In this document: piece by piece, positions 28,501-43,500 of the stretch | Numbering within the stretch: the stretch's first letter is position 1 | How the letters are laid out: the number at the start of each line of letters is the position of its first letter | DNA from: Galbula dea | Lineage: Eukaryota; Chordata; Aves; Piciformes; Galbulidae | Assembly (NCBI GenBank): GCA_013399015.1 | Contig: VWZX01002368.1 | Location: 808,693 to 872,692 of the forward strand | Direction: 5' to 3' | DNA: 64,000 nt | The notes under the pieces: model-generated | Databases searched by the model: none | The model's input: the letters and a program-made list of their open reading frames with translations, nothing else | Told to the model about the DNA's origin: nothing | Position numbers and translations under genes: made by a program

Positions 28501-31500
28501 CACTTCTGAGTCACCTTTTGGAACTGGGCTGAGATGCCTTCTGGACTGTCTTCTGAGACAGTTCCCTGGATGCCAAATTGGATACATAAGCTTAGTTTTG
28601 TCTATGGCAAAGCTCTAAAATCAGTGAAACAGTAGCTGATTACAAGGGTTCATGATCTTCTATTATTCATAAAACAAATTCACACATAAATATTTATAAC
28701 CAATACTGTTCTTACATGCCTGCTAATTACAGGGGTCCCTCTATAATGAATGAGCACATCAATCCATAAACAATGCTTTTATAACTGCTTAACTGGTTAA
28801 GTTTTACTTCCATCTGTTAATGAGATACATTCCCTTCTTTTTGGCACCACTTTCTCTCATTTGAGCACCTCATCTACTTTGGATAGTTTTGTCAGATTTA
28901 CTGAAAATATTATTTCTTATAATATCAAAACAATCTATTTTCAGACTTTCAGGTAGGTCATATTTGATAGACTGATTTTTAATGAATATACTTTGAAAAT
29001 AGAAATGCTTCCTAAATTTTGGAAGGCAAACTACTCAAGTTTAAGATATAACCATTTGAAGCTTAACTTTCATACCTGCTAGATCCTAAATCGATTAGTG
29101 ACTGTGCCTTCTGTATGCTAGTGCCACCAAACCCTCCTGCCATGGGACCTAAAGAACCAGTATGAGGCAGTGCTGAAACAAACAAAAACCAAACAGAAAA
29201 CTGTAAAACAACTAAGTAAAAAGTAATGCTTTGTAAGAAACACTCAAGGCTTTGACAGAAGGAAGAAAAGCTAATCAGTGCCTTGTTGTTAAAATCAAGT
29301 AGTTAGAACTGATTTAAAAAATGTGAACTTGGGAAAAAATACAATTTTAATTTCTTCTTCTTTCTAACTTGCATGCAAATACTCCCCTTCCTGTATGAAA
29401 TTATCCATAAAGAAAATAAGATTCACAATTCTGAAAACAAGAACTGGACTGTACTATACTTACTTGAAGAGAAAGGTATGGATAAAGGCTGCAGAAGGCT
29501 GGATGTTCCATTTGGCAACGAGGAGGTACTGACAGAAGGCACCAGGGGAGCAGAGATAACCAAAGGAGGAATGGAATTCATGGAGGTCAGAGACATGGGA
29601 GCTAATGGTGTGATCGTAGACATAGATGTTGGCATGGACAGATTTGGCATACTACCCATTCCTAGAGCAAAATCCAACAATTCATGGTTCAATATTACAG
29701 AGGCTTCAGGAAGAAATTGGGTCCATTATGCTAGGCAGATACTACACAAAGCAACATGTGTTTGGAGATACAGTGAGTTACAATAGATGCTCATGTATTG
29801 ACTTTTTCTCTAAAGTTTAGACAAGACTGCTTGAAGATCTCTTTTTTTTTCTTGTAATTGCAGCTGTAACTAAATCTTCAAGAAGCCTTTCCACATCTGG
29901 TCCCAGAGAATCAGAATGCAACTCAAAAGTTGTGACAATCCTCTAAAGTGAAAAGCTGATACTGTTTCTAAACTAAGCCTCTTCCAAGTGTGAGCTGTGA
30001 GAAAACACTTATAGGTGAAAAGGCCACACTCAGGGACCTATGCCTAGCAAATGGTTTCTTTAAGGCAGTTGCCTGAAGCGAGTAAGGGCACTTGAATTAG
30101 TGGCTGAATCTTGTGAAAGACAATATGCAAATGAGATGATAGAAGGTTACTAGGAAGTAATCATATGCCAACCATAAATATCTATAAATGCATACACTTG
30201 TATGCAAACAGAAGATTTAGCAATGGGCAGGTATTTTAAATCATGTGCATAATATATGCATACATTTAATTTCAGCATAGAAGTATGCACTAATTTTGCA
30301 CTCCAGCTGAAGTCATTATGCATATTTTGTTCTACAAAAAGCCAAAATAACAACAGGCACGTGCTGAATCCCAAAACACCATGACAAAGGCAAAAAAAGT
30401 GAAAATTATCCTATTCAATTGATCATACAGCCAAAATAAGATAAAAATATGCATTTAAAATAGGTGTCTACCAAAACTTTGACCTTTACTAAGTTTAACT
30501 CTAAAAACCCCAAGTATAAATAGGTGAATGTGTAGGAGGAAGACAAAAAAAGACCACCAGTACAAGATGACAGCCTGGAAGTCAGATAGCAGATGTGAAC
30601 AGCCTTCTTGCATCTCATGTCAAAATTCAGTAGAAAGTTTTTATTATAGATTAAATAAACTTATTCACTATTTATTATTATTTATTCTTAAAGAATAGAA
30701 TTACCACAAATGTCAAGAAAGTGACTTTGTGAATTTCTTAAACCAGAATATTTTGGGGGTTGGGTTGTTTGGGTTTTTTTTCCACTCATTCACTCAACTG
30801 TCATGTTCAGATTAATGCTTGTATTTGGCTGCAGTTAACTGTTTTTTAACTCTGAACACTAAGTAAGTATAGATTTATACGTACCAAAGCGAGCTGACAT
30901 GAGCGGTGAAAACACTGGGGTTTGCTTCATGACAGGAGGGAGAACCGCAGGCAAATGTTGTCCTTGCAACTTCAGCTTGATCAGTTTCATGGCTATAGAG
31001 AACTCCTGCTGATCCATTTTTCCATCCTTGTTCAGGTCTGATAGTGTCCTTAAAAGCAAGATAAAATAAAATTAGAAAAGCTCACAAGGAAGGCATGCAA
31101 ATATTTTTTTTGAACTTAATGAGAAGCTTTTTTTAATCACATTTACTGGTTTGGTTTAAGAGAACAAGAAACTTACTGAAGCCATTTGTAAATTTGCTAC
31201 TTTTGACAAGATTCAAACCCTCAGAAGTTTGAGAAGTCTGACTACCCACTCAGCAGTCATCAACAGGAAACGTATGCAACAGTGCATATAGAAACAGACA
31301 AAATTTCTTGTCACACAGAAGATCTGAAATCTTATTAGTACTTCCACATATGAGGATAAGGCACAGAAATGTGAACAAAATTAGAATGTGAATAAAATTA
31401 GGGGAAAAAAAAAATCAAGACCTACTATTAAGCTATGTTTTCCCTTTCACTCTCTTACTATTCAGTATAAAACCCAAAGGCCCTACACAAAAGCTTCCTT

Positions 31501-34500
31501 ACTACTCTTTTCTAGGCACTTCAAGTGTCTGAAGAAGAAACCAACTTTGCATTCAGTTAGTTTCTTTCGTATTCTTCCACAAGTGAGTTGTTCTTAATTA
31601 TTATGACCTTCCACTCCATGTCTTTTCAGCACGTGTACATCTTTATAACAACCAAGTACCCCAAAAAGAGCACAGTATTCTAGTGAAGAATGAGAAGTTA
31701 CAAAGAAGAAAATGTCTTATTCAAGTGTTGCAATCACCACATAATGCTGCAAATAACAGCACTTTTTTCAGTTCCTATATTACAGGATTGGTTGGTGTCT
31801 TACAGTATATTACAACTGAACTTGTATGGCTTTAGATTTTTTTTCCTGTCTTCTATTTTCTGTGTATTTTCCACTCTTAGTTTAGTAGCATTTTTCCCCC
31901 CACATTTAATCTTATTGCCGTTTTTCAGTGGTTACCAGTATTTCAAACATCATTCAGTGTGGTGTCTCCAGCAATTCATTAACCAGTTACCTTTTTCCCA
32001 CATTATTAATTCAAGTGGGTTTCATCTCTTGTTCCATATTATTATTTAAAATATAAAGACAAGGCTTAGCAATGACCTTTGTGCCAGACCAATAGGCACT
32101 TCCCTTTACGAGTACCTTGCAATCTATCATCATCAATTTTTGCTTCAAGCACTTATTATAGTTTAAAAAGGCTGTGTTCAATATGATCTAATTGGAATTA
32201 ACATTATAAGAGAGATTTTTAAAAGATCTTGCTATTTAATTTAATTTTGGTACACTTATGGGCTCAATCCTTTCTCTAAATTCAATAAGTTTTAAAGTAA
32301 TTCAGACAACACTCCTACCTTGACTGCTGAAAAGCCTCTTTGAGACCACACAACATTATCAAAATCAGTATCTGAATGCTACACATCTCCCATTTGCATT
32401 AAAAAACCCAAAACACACAACACAAACAAAAAAACAAACAAAAAATAAGCCCACAACAAAAAAACCCCCAAAACAACAATGACAAACCACCACAGAAAAA
32501 CCTTACCATATTTCAGCAAGGATTGAGGCTGGCAGACCTGATTGCAAGAAGAAAGTACGTGCTTGATCACCTACGATAAACAAAAAAGAAATATACACCT
32601 TTTTAAGAGACAGATTTGGGGAAGAATTAGCATTCTATTGTGAGACAGATTTTCAAAAGGAAGCAGCACACCAGATGCCAAACTTTCCAGTTTTATACCA
32701 CTTAACTCCTTCCCTGGTGACAGCAACTGTCAGGTAACAATGTGTTCTGCACTCCTGAATCTTTGCTCTGAGAAGCAATTTCAAATAGCTATAAAAAGCT
32801 TTAACAGGTCACAAATCAGCAGCTGTCAACAATTTAACAGATAACAACTTAAAGAAGAAAAAATGAATGAAAATTTAGTCTTGACCCAATTACTTTTACA
32901 GGAGAAGATGTGCATGCTGTTTCTTTCCTTCTCCTTCATCCAATCTAACTTTAGTCAGTACTGCCTCTCTTGAAAAACTGGAAAAATATTGTGTCCTAAA
33001 TAAAGTCCTGTTCCATCAGAGAACATCTAATATTTCAGCACTTCAGGAAGGGAAAGGGAACTGTTGTGCAATTCCATACAAAGTTCCACAAGAATTGCTA
33101 CTGAGTGTGCTGTTAAACAAACTCGTAATAAAACCTGGTTAGTGGTGTTTATGCTTACCTATGAGTGAATTACAAATGCTTAAAGCTAAAGTTATTCTTT
33201 CAGCTCTTTCTTCCCTTATATTCATACACCACCTTTCATTTCAAGCACTTGCCACAGAAATAATGAAGCCTGCAGCCATGAATGCAGGTAAGAGCCCAGA
33301 TGTGGCCTAAAGGTACTCCTGGGGACTGCACACTTTTCAACTGGTGGTAAACACCAACCTCCGAGAGATGTTTGGCCAAAGCAGGAGTTACATATCACTT
33401 AGCCAGAAGATGTGCATGTTCCAGACAGACAACTTCCCATGCTTTCCTCAGTCTTCTCTGGACCAAAATGAGAATAAGCAGGGGACACTGCAGTCACCAG
33501 ATTGGGCATTTGCTGACAGTTAGAAGGGTAGGAATGATCAGGGCTGGTCTTTGGTGCCTACCCACACACAAAGAATGGGGCATTCTGAATTTAATTCACC
33601 TCTGCCAAGTGAAATCGAGCCTTTTCTTGATGTCACAAGCAGATTCTTCAATTTAAACCTGCAGATTCTGAGCTGCAGAGCAACATGACCCAATTGTTTC
33701 AGAGAAGCTGCTGAATGTGACTGGAACCGAGACAGCAGCAGGCCGTTGCAAAATGTCACTAGCCTGTCCGGAACTTGCTGAAGACCCAAGGGTTAATCAA
33801 TTTCAAGCAGATATTAACAAGGACAAGCTGTCAGCATCCCTCTCCCTGCCTCCTCCCTCAAAACAAAGCTATCTAACAGCACAGTATTCTCTAACACTGT
33901 TCAGACAGAGAGCCACTTCTGCTGTCTCTGGTGTCACTTGCCACAATAGCTTCTCTAATTGCTCCTTGGCAGCCTCCCATCTAAGGACAGATTTCGCCTG
34001 ATATTCTTTGGTGTGTGAAACTAGACAGAAAGACAGCACAAAACCAACAGCTGCAGAAGTGACAGGGTTAATGAAACAGAGTTCCTGTGCCAAACTTCAG
34101 CCTAAAGCTTGTAAAAGTTTAGTAATAATCTGTGGAAGAGAATGGTTATTAGTCTTACAACAAAGGGCTAGAAATAGGACCTAAAGTACCTTTGTTTTAC
34201 AAAGATACTCATGCGTACACAGAAGTTAATGTGTAATGCAGAATCTGACCAACCTGTAATGTAGCCTCCTGTGGGTTTAAGGCTATCAAACTGCTTGTCA
34301 TGCTTGGCCCGCTCTTCAGAGGTGATGGCCCAAATGTTTGGACCTCCTAAAAAAAACCAACCAACCAAAAACCACAATATCAAAAAACACTGAACAACCA
34401 AACAGATCAAAAACTTTTTAAAATAAAGCACATCACTTGCAAAATGAAAGCTTAGTTTCTCAAGAAACAAAGTTAGATCTAGACACACCCAGCTCCTACC

Positions 34501-37500
34501 AGTTTGGCAAGGACGTTATGAAACACAAACCTGCTTCCCAGATGTGTAAATGCTAGCTGAGACAATTCCTCAGCTAGACTGCTTTACACTCAGCTTTCAA
34601 ACAAGCTCTGTTGTCCTTCAAAGCTGGTGTAAAGCAGTTTCCTGTCGCTGCTGATTGTTTGCAGGCCAGGCAGGATGCACATTGCTCACCGTACCCGGTG
34701 TGAACCAAATACTCCTCTGGTTCACTGATAAACAAATGGCATTCAATGTCACTTAAAGGTTCTCATACAGAGGGCTAACACCCTACAGCTGCCAAAAAGA
34801 CTAATAATTTCTCTTCCCAATACTCTAAAACCAAAACTGGGACTGCTAACAGAAATACAATGGTTTTGTCTGACTACAGAGTGACATTATGGGTTGTGGG
34901 TCTTTTTAACAGGATACAAGTTCAACTTGTCATTTTTCAGTGCTTAAAAAAAAAAAAAGAATAAAATATTACAGCCTTCAAGTTAACAAAGAGAAATTGC
35001 AGTGAATAATCAATCATTTACAGAGCTGTGCTGAAATACCAGGGCAGAACCAGAGTGACTTTCAGAAAGACTCCAACCTGTCAAAGGTCAGGGTGTGTGT
35101 CCTTGGAAGGAACAGGTTTGGGTTTTAAGTAGAAGGAAGCTTCAGGTGGGGAATTCTTGACAACTGTCTATCTTTTCAGATCAGTGAATCCATTAATTAA
35201 CCAAAATTCTGAATGGAAATCCTCAAAACAGCATTAAAAGATTATTACTTTAAAAAATCACCTTTAAAAATACATTCTACTGAGCATTATCACTTCCAAA
35301 GAACTGTTAATCTGTTACTGAAGTATTTGTACTGCTCACTAAAAGGTAGTCCAATGGAATAAAGAATTGTAACATGACATTAACAAGTTGCTTTAAAACC
35401 ACAACATTTTGAAAGAAAGTTAGTACAAAATACTTCATCTTTTCCTACACAAATCTAATTTCAAAGCTTTGAATCTACAAAACTTCAACTCTTTTGATTG
35501 TTTTTCAGAGAACAGCAACAAAATAAAGGGACTTCAAGCAGAGATACATCCCACTACAGACACATTAGTGGTGTTAATCATCTGTCATCTGGGTTTATCT
35601 ATCTATGCAAACACACTTTCCAAAAATATTTGATGTTTCCTCTTAAGAAGGTCCTGTTAAGACTAACATTCTCCTCACAACTCTACAGCTTCAATTCTTT
35701 ACCCCTGCTGCTTAGCAGGGAAATACAAACACTTAAAAAAAAAACAAACCAAAAGAGAAACTCACTGGGGATATGAATGACAGAAAAGGTGAGAGGCATT
35801 AAGACACAACTTCTATGCATCCAAATTTGCTTCCCCCTTTAATGGGACACCAATTCTTTTTAGTGTGGCGTCAATGAAAGGGTCCTCTTGTAGGCTGCAT
35901 GCAAAAGTGCACTTCAAGAACCACCCCTTCTCCCTTCTGATTAAATCAGTCTAAATAAATCTGGATTGGATATTGAAAATAAATCTAAATCAGATGCCTA
36001 GAAGTTGATGGGCAGTGTGAGTATTGATGTAATACATAAATGAGGCTAAGTTAATGCCCAACGGCAAAAATTAAAAGCAGCACTTAAATCTTTTTTAAAC
36101 ATTAATTTTAAGATATGAAAGGAAAGTGCATAACATGGTTAATGGTTATAGAAATTATCTGGACAAGATGAAGAAGCGTTCCTTAAGCTGTCAGCAGTCA
36201 CTTCTGAAAACCTCAATTTTTTTTCATTTATGGAAAATAAAATATTAGCAACATCACATTTCCTGACATGAAACACTGGTTTGATCACCTTCTGAAGCAG
36301 GTAGCTACAGCATTCCTCAGCACTTTGTAATCAATGACAGAAGGAATAAGACCACCACAATACATTCACATGGTCAGCGCCCCTAAAGTGCTAGAAATAC
36401 AGTAACACTGCCTTGGCTGAGTAACCACCACCACCAACACCAAAGCCTTTCTAAAGAATCCAAATTACAGTGTAAGGGAACTTCTGTTTAAACATGTACT
36501 GAAATGCAGAATTTCATATTTTTATGTCATAAAGCAAGCAAGAAGATGACAATCACTCTTGAAACTCTTCTAATATATTTCAGCAAAACATCTCTTTGAA
36601 TACAACCTTGTAAATTATGCTTCCTATCAGCTACGAAACTGGAAGTTCTACATGGCATTGTCTTGGAATGTGTTAAAATTTTGCAGTTCTACATATCACC
36701 GTATTCACATCTGTAGCTGTATGACACTTAACATCTCATTTAGGAAGTATTTCAAGATCAGCATTCACCTTTCATTCTCATTTTGGTCTTCCTTAACACT
36801 CCCAAAGAATCCCAGTATTTTTTCAACACAACTACTCTGCTGCAGCCAATGAACAGTACATTACTACTTCTCTCAACTATTTTCTGAACATTATCAAGAG
36901 ATAATTTTTTTCCCAACTGTAGATGGTACAATTTTGGAGCCAGGAAAAAAAAAAAAAAAATGTACAATCTCTCTGACAAGAAGGAATCTCATCAAATCAT
37001 TAGTCTTCAAAAAGAGGTTACTCTGCAAACTCACAACTTAATATATGAAGTAAGACCCACCTGGAGGAAGCTAACACTATACTGGACTACACTGCATTTT
37101 TAGGAATCAAAAACTGAAGAAATGCTGACCTTGGGAGATTTTCCCCACAGTGATTTTTCCAAGAATAGAGGAACTACTGCCTTCACTTGGTTTTTCTGTT
37201 TATGAAAAAGCACATTTTTGTATTAGTAACACTTCTGGAAGACAGACATCAAACCATCTTTCACTTTTAGGGAAGGCTGCCACTTTCAGAGAGGACTCTG
37301 GATAAATGTCAGGACAGCCAAGTGTTCTTGGGATCCAACAGGGAAACTTGGACTCAAGGTCCAGAATCTCAGCAGGTTCCCTGTACCTGATTAGAAAACC
37401 AACAGAGGAAACTCCCTTACTCTGCAGCTCTAAAACAAGTTCAAGAGCTCAAAATCACATGTGGGTTCTACTCAGATCTCAAGTCTGTACAGAATGACAA

Positions 37501-40500
37501 AGACCTACACAAACAACCCAGTGCTTAAGATGACAAAATACGTAACAACCTCACCCTTCACGTAACAGGTAGTAATATGTAATTCAGTGTGGTAGCACTC
37601 ATAATTTTATAGTGTTGGAAACAAGCTCCTATGCAGCAGATTAAACATCTTCTGTTCCTTCAAGCTCATTTTAAATAAAAGACATCGTCCCATGAGAGAT
37701 TAGGAGGGTCTGTTTACAGCAGGATAACAGCATTTGAGAGGACAGCTCCAGAAAAGTCTTTATAACACTGCATCAGACAGATAATCTTCTGAAGAACATA
37801 AAGGACTTGCTTTGATGGGCTGCCAACATCAGAAACAAAAACAAACACTGTTCTTTCCTTAAAATGGAAAGCTGCCATTGAAAGAGGGGAGAGAAGAAAG
37901 CGCAGTCGTAGGAGAAAAGTAAATAAGACTTGAAAATGCTCTAAGACCTCTGCCACTGGCTAGTACTACCCACAGGCAAAAGGTAGTTGTACTGAGAGCA
38001 ATACTACTATGAAAAGGATAAAGGCAACTTCTCACTTGTGGAAAATCTTAAAGACATTTCTCTCATTCTCTGGAGAACTATGTTTGTTTTCCACTGATAG
38101 GCGTTGCTTGTTTTTCTCCTATAAAAAAATATGCTCCTACGACCTTCAAAGTTAATTAACTCCACAGAGATAATAAACCCAAATTGAAATAGCATTCCTT
38201 GTACACATAAGTCATAAGGATGAGTGATTATACCACCACTTTTTTAACCACCCAAAAAACATAGCATTAATGACCCTAAATATACACTTATCCTCATGTC
38301 TCAAAACAGGGAAATTTCAATACAGACACACAGCAGCATGCCAAGCTGCTGCACAATGTGAAGTTTGCCTTAACTCAACCAACAATCATATTACTGTCTC
38401 TCATGAGGAGCCTCGAGAGAGTTATCTGGTGTAAGACATATTGGAATAAATCTAATCATTCCAGTCTGTCTGTATTAGCAGATAAGTTTACCACAGTAGT
38501 GTTAATTACACATCAGATTCAATGCTCCCAACTGAGATGCTGAATCACACTTCTAATTTCTCCTCAGTAATGACTAAACACTTCAAGAGTCTGAAAATGT
38601 ACAGAAGATTTTACCATTAGTCTCCACTTCCAGATTCCTTATCAGCGTTACTGCTATTTTCACTATCTGCCTCCCTCCTTTGTTGTTAATTCTTTGTGTC
38701 AAACAGAGGAGAAAATGCTGACTGATAATAAGTGTTTATTCTTATGCAGGTGTACAAATGTGTTATGAACTACTACTGATGGCTTTGGGTCCATCCCAAA
38801 GTACCACTTCCTCTTCCTTGAGGAACACACCTCTTACTCCCAGCTCCCGTGTTCTCAGGCTATGGCAAGAGTCACATAGAACCTTCCACAACTCAGGCGT
38901 TAATTCCGCTACTACTTGTCCTACCAGAAATGCTTCACAGAGGCTCTCGGTGTATTAGGCAACACTGTGGCAACTGCAGAGGAAATGCTTATGTCTCTGC
39001 TTAACAACATCAGCAGCTTCTTCAGTTTTCAGGAAAATTACAAGAATTGTGCCCAGAAATGCTTACTTTATTGTAGAGCATATTTACAGAAATGTGGAAA
39101 AAGCAGCAGCAGACACATTCTATTTTAGGGTATGATTCACATTCCCTACATTATGTACATGATTTCTAGATATTTTGGTGTCCTGAGGATCCTTAGCTTC
39201 AGCAGTTCACTAAAATCAAATAGTGGGCTTGTTTCCATTAACCACCTGCTCCTACAAAACAGAAGCAAAGCTCTCTATGATGCAGCATTTTGCCTGATGT
39301 GAAGTCACTGGCATTTCCCCTCGAAACACTCAAATTTCTGTGCCATGCAATGATATCAATGTAGAAACACAGTCTTTGCTTTTAGAATTAATATAATCCC
39401 TAAAACAATTTAGAGATACATAATTCTCTACACTATCTGTGAAGATCTACCCATTTTCTGGATTTTACAGCACAACACTGATGATTCCAATGCACTTAAA
39501 CTACCAGTGTATAATGACAGGATATTACTTCTATACTTGATATAAATTAAAGAATCATTTAGCTCATCATAGTTATCTGTTTTCAGAAGCTCCTTTCTAA
39601 TTATTGCCAAGCTCCACTGAAACATAAAGCAACACACAAAGCAAGGAAAATACTTGTAAACAGTAAAGCAGACATAGCAAATCACAGCACTTTCACTTGA
39701 CGATATGTAAACAAAAAAAACCTTTTAAAAAACTCTGTTAGAGCTCCATTAATGTAAAAAACACATAAGAAAATGAGTATAAACATGACAGTACTCTCAG
39801 TTACCAGGCTACCTTTTATGTCTGTTTTCTGTAAAATTTGTGACAACTCATTCAATAGTTTCCATCCTGAATTTTTAATGAAAGAAGTTCTCATCAAAAA
39901 GTGAAATTACTGTAACCTACAATGTTGGTAAATTCAACATTTATTCTTCAAAGTTATTCTAATTTTCCTTTTATTACAGAAAAAAGTCAGCATGAAGACT
40001 TGGCTTAACCTAAACCTTCCCCATATCTACACAGAAATAAATATAAAAATATTTTCTGCTTAATTCTGGAAGAACCATGCCAGTGAAATCATCTGTAGTT
40101 GCTGACTTACTAACACTGATGTAGCACATGAAACAAGCCCATTCTTCTATCCAATGACATAGCCATGTCTTTGCCTAGAATCAAAGAATCATGTAAACTG
40201 AAAAAGACCTTAAAGATCACCAAGTCCAACTGTGAATCTAGCACAGCCAAGTCACCACTAAACCATGTCCCTAAGCGCCAATTAGAATAAATATCTCCAG
40301 GGGTGGTGAGTCAACCACTTCCCTGGAGAGCCTGTTCCAATGCTTGATAGACCTTTAAGTGGATAAACTCTTCCCAACGTCCAATCTAAACCTCCCCTGG
40401 AACAACTTGTTGCCATCCCCTCTCCTCTTATCACTTGTCACTTGGGAGAACAGACAAACCCTGACCTCGTAACAAGCTCCTTTCAGAGAGCTGGAGAGTG

Positions 40501-43500
40501 CAAGAATATCTCCCTTTGGACTCCTTTTCTCCAGGCTAAACAATCCCAGTTCCCTCAGCCACTCCTAATGAAGACTTGTGCTCTAGACCCTTCACCAGCT
40601 TTGCTGTCCTTCTTTGAACATGCTCCAGCACCTCAATGTCCTTCTTGGAGTGAAGGGCCCAAATTAAGCTCCAGCATTTGAGGTGTGGCCTCATCAGTGC
40701 CGAGTACAGGGGGACAATCACTTCCCTAGTCCTACAATTAGTACTTGCAGATATATTTTAGAGAAAGAAAAAGGAGAGAGAAAAAAGTCACACCAACAAG
40801 AGTCTTCCCAATGGAAGGTATGAACAAGACATAAGATAAGCATACTGTGCCAAATTCTGCCCCAGCAGCTGCAAGATCTGCATCCATTTGTTAAGTATAC
40901 TTTCTGCTGATGGGCTTCACAGCCTTCCTTTGCAGCATGACAGGAGATGGAAGAGATGCTTACTCTTCAGTTTAGGACAAATCAGAAGCTTTTTTTGAGT
41001 AAACTCCTGTCAGCCAGTATAGCATCAAAGTTTTCAGTGAGGAAATGTTTTGAATCATCTCGTTTGAGGAAAGAGCCCACCAGAGATTAAACTTTTTTAA
41101 TCCTGAAAATCCTTTGTTTTTATGCTGCTCTGCTCACCAGCATTCACAAAACCTCTTACAACTTCACAAAAAATTTACAAAAGGAGAATTTGTTTAATTA
41201 TTGTCTAACAAATCTCTGTGGAATGCAGCAAAACTAGTAAGATCCAGGTTATTTTCCATGTGTGGCAGCTAGTAAATCTCCCCTCACCAGAAGAAATGCA
41301 GGCAGTAAAATACCAGGCAAGAGGATGCAAAATGAACCTTGAAATCAGGTGGAGAAAAGGTAACCATTCACCTACAAAATCATATTCTGAAATAAAATCA
41401 GAGTAGAACTCTGTTCAAGGAGCATTAGATCCTTCATTGTAATTTTTGTAGTTCTCGTCATTATCTGGCCATTAAGAGTAAGAACATTTCCAGGTTCTCC
41501 CACTTGAGGAAGAAGTCTAGGGCCAAAAGGAAGGCTAACAGGCTATATTTACAACAAAGAGCTTAAACAGACTTGAAAGAGGAAAAGAATCATCAAATTT
41601 TTAAAAAGCCACAAAAAAACCCCTCCACAAAGCAAAACACAAACACCCAAAACCACCCCAAACCCCCAAACAACAACAACAAAACACTAAAAACCCCAAA
41701 AAACCCAAAACAGAACACAGAAAGGGTGGGAAAGAAGCAAATGAAGAGGCACTTCCCAAACCATCTGTGGAAGAAAATTAAATTAGGACATAATTTAGGA
41801 AACAAACCACAGTAATGACCCCGCCAGCACACTCCAAGTATTCACCTAGCTAAGGTCCTGGCAGAGAGTGACAGTCTGAGGCAAGCACGTGGTGGAACTT
41901 CCCCTTCATGTCTTCTCAGCCTTCAGTGCAGATCCTGAACCAGTGAGTTTAGGACAAATGGAAAGAAAATCAACCTCTCTCTTGCCACTTAAGCAATCCA
42001 AGCAACCTTTTGGCATCCAGAGTTTCCTATGATTTTCACTGTTTATTTGACACTGTGCTAAGTGTTCTGTTTGTTTCATATCTGCCAAAACCATTTTCAT
42101 TTGATACTGGTTAACTCTTGAGTTATCAGAGATTAATTACTATTCCTTTGCCTACAAGATGACAAATGACCTTGAGAAGGTGACATCTACTGTATCCACC
42201 ATCACCACTGTTTCTCTTCTAAGCTGAAATGTCCTAGTCAATGTCATTATTCCTCATACAGAAGCTGTTTTGTATTTCTGATTATTCTTGTTACCCTCCT
42301 CTTTCTAATTTCTAGTCTTGACAGAAAGAAACCATGCAGGGAAAGCTGGAAGAAATCACAAAGGTAACAAGAGCAGTAACAAGAGAGTTTGATTAAACCA
42401 TACTCCTTGTAATGTTAAATTACTAACTAGCAGAATCTGCCAATGACATCCAGTACATATCAAACACTACTTTCCCAACACACTAAGGAGTCTGATTTTA
42501 AATATAATAAATTAAAAATTGTCTAACTTATGTTTATAAAACCTTTGGTATTGGTTTATACCATAGTCCCTAATCCTCCACAGTAGCTCACAGGGCCACT
42601 TAGGGAATAGAATTAGGAAGAGAGTTCTTCCCTGGGTATTAGTTTCTCAACTGTCAGAAATGGGCAGTTTGGCAGACCTCTTGAGCCAAAAAGGCACCAA
42701 AAAAACCAAACCCCAAAACACAGCATTTCAAAGCCATGGCACAGATCTCTCCTCCCCAAGCCCATGTACTTGGAACTTTTGGTTCCAAACTATCTTAAGA
42801 CAGCAAGTCCCAAAACTGAATTGCTCATTATGTGAAACAAACCAACCCATAAACCCATTTTCTTCAGCCTGCTCAATAATTTCACCAGGTATTGCTTTGC
42901 TTCTCAGTGATGAACAAACAGTGACTCTTTCCCTTGTTAGCCTTTTCTATACTAGCATGGCTTTACATATTTCCATCATATCCTTAACTCAGCTGTTTCT
43001 TCCCTAAATTAAACAGCTCTAATCCATTTAGTCTCCCCTAGGACAGGAGCCAAGTTATCTCTTTGGCATCTTTTTCACAGCTATCTTAATTCTGTGTCTA
43101 ATTCTAGTTTTTTTCCAGAGCCTCAAGTGTAATAGATCCTTGCAATAGCAGAGCGGATAATTTCCAGACAGGTGAGCCTAGTGGAAGTTATCTTCAGGTT
43201 AGCTTAAAAAGTACTGTCCATGTGTTTCTTAATCCAGAGAATATGAGAAATAAGGAGTAATTCTGCTGGCCTTCCAACCCATATCATCTACATCAGGAAC
43301 AGTTTATACATTAATTTGCATCTTCTTTTTCCTCCCAAGCTTGAAGATTTCCCATGAAATACAGTGTTACAAAAGCATTATCATTTGTTGCACAGCAACA
43401 CTGATATTCTTTCAGCTTTCCAGGGTTTCACCACTTTTAACTATCTCCATTATGATTTAAAGCTACTATTCCATTGTAGGAACAACAGATGTCCTAAAGA

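Larger units (their letters stand above)
27411..34253. other. Introns 3-5 and 7 of ITSN2 (between exons 8 and 3)
   Basis: Intervals 27411-29075, 29662-30884, 31049-32506 and 32571-34253 are AT-rich and hold no CR1. Two A/C-rich tracts (27425-27485 and 32401-32490) directly flank exons 8 and 4. The part at 33640-34110 is less AT-rich than its surroundings, but I recognise no gene or repeat there. Confidence 0.65.

Noticed and set aside
31690..32049. 119-codon plus-strand frame in intron 4
   Set aside because: Phe/Leu/Ser-rich translation of T-rich DNA on the strand opposite ITSN2, with no family resemblance; likewise 42660-43007.
40355..40721. Minus-strand frames with KDIEVLEHVQRRT-type protein
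   Set aside because: These are the decayed C-terminus of the CR1 reverse transcriptase and not a host gene; the frame is broken and the element is 5'-truncated. The same applies to frames at 22127-22363, 12188-12427, 50832-51185 and 5002-5430.
41573..41832. Asn/Pro/Lys-rich plus frame and its Phe/Gly-rich minus counterpart
   Set aside because: Translation of an A/C-only low-complexity tract.
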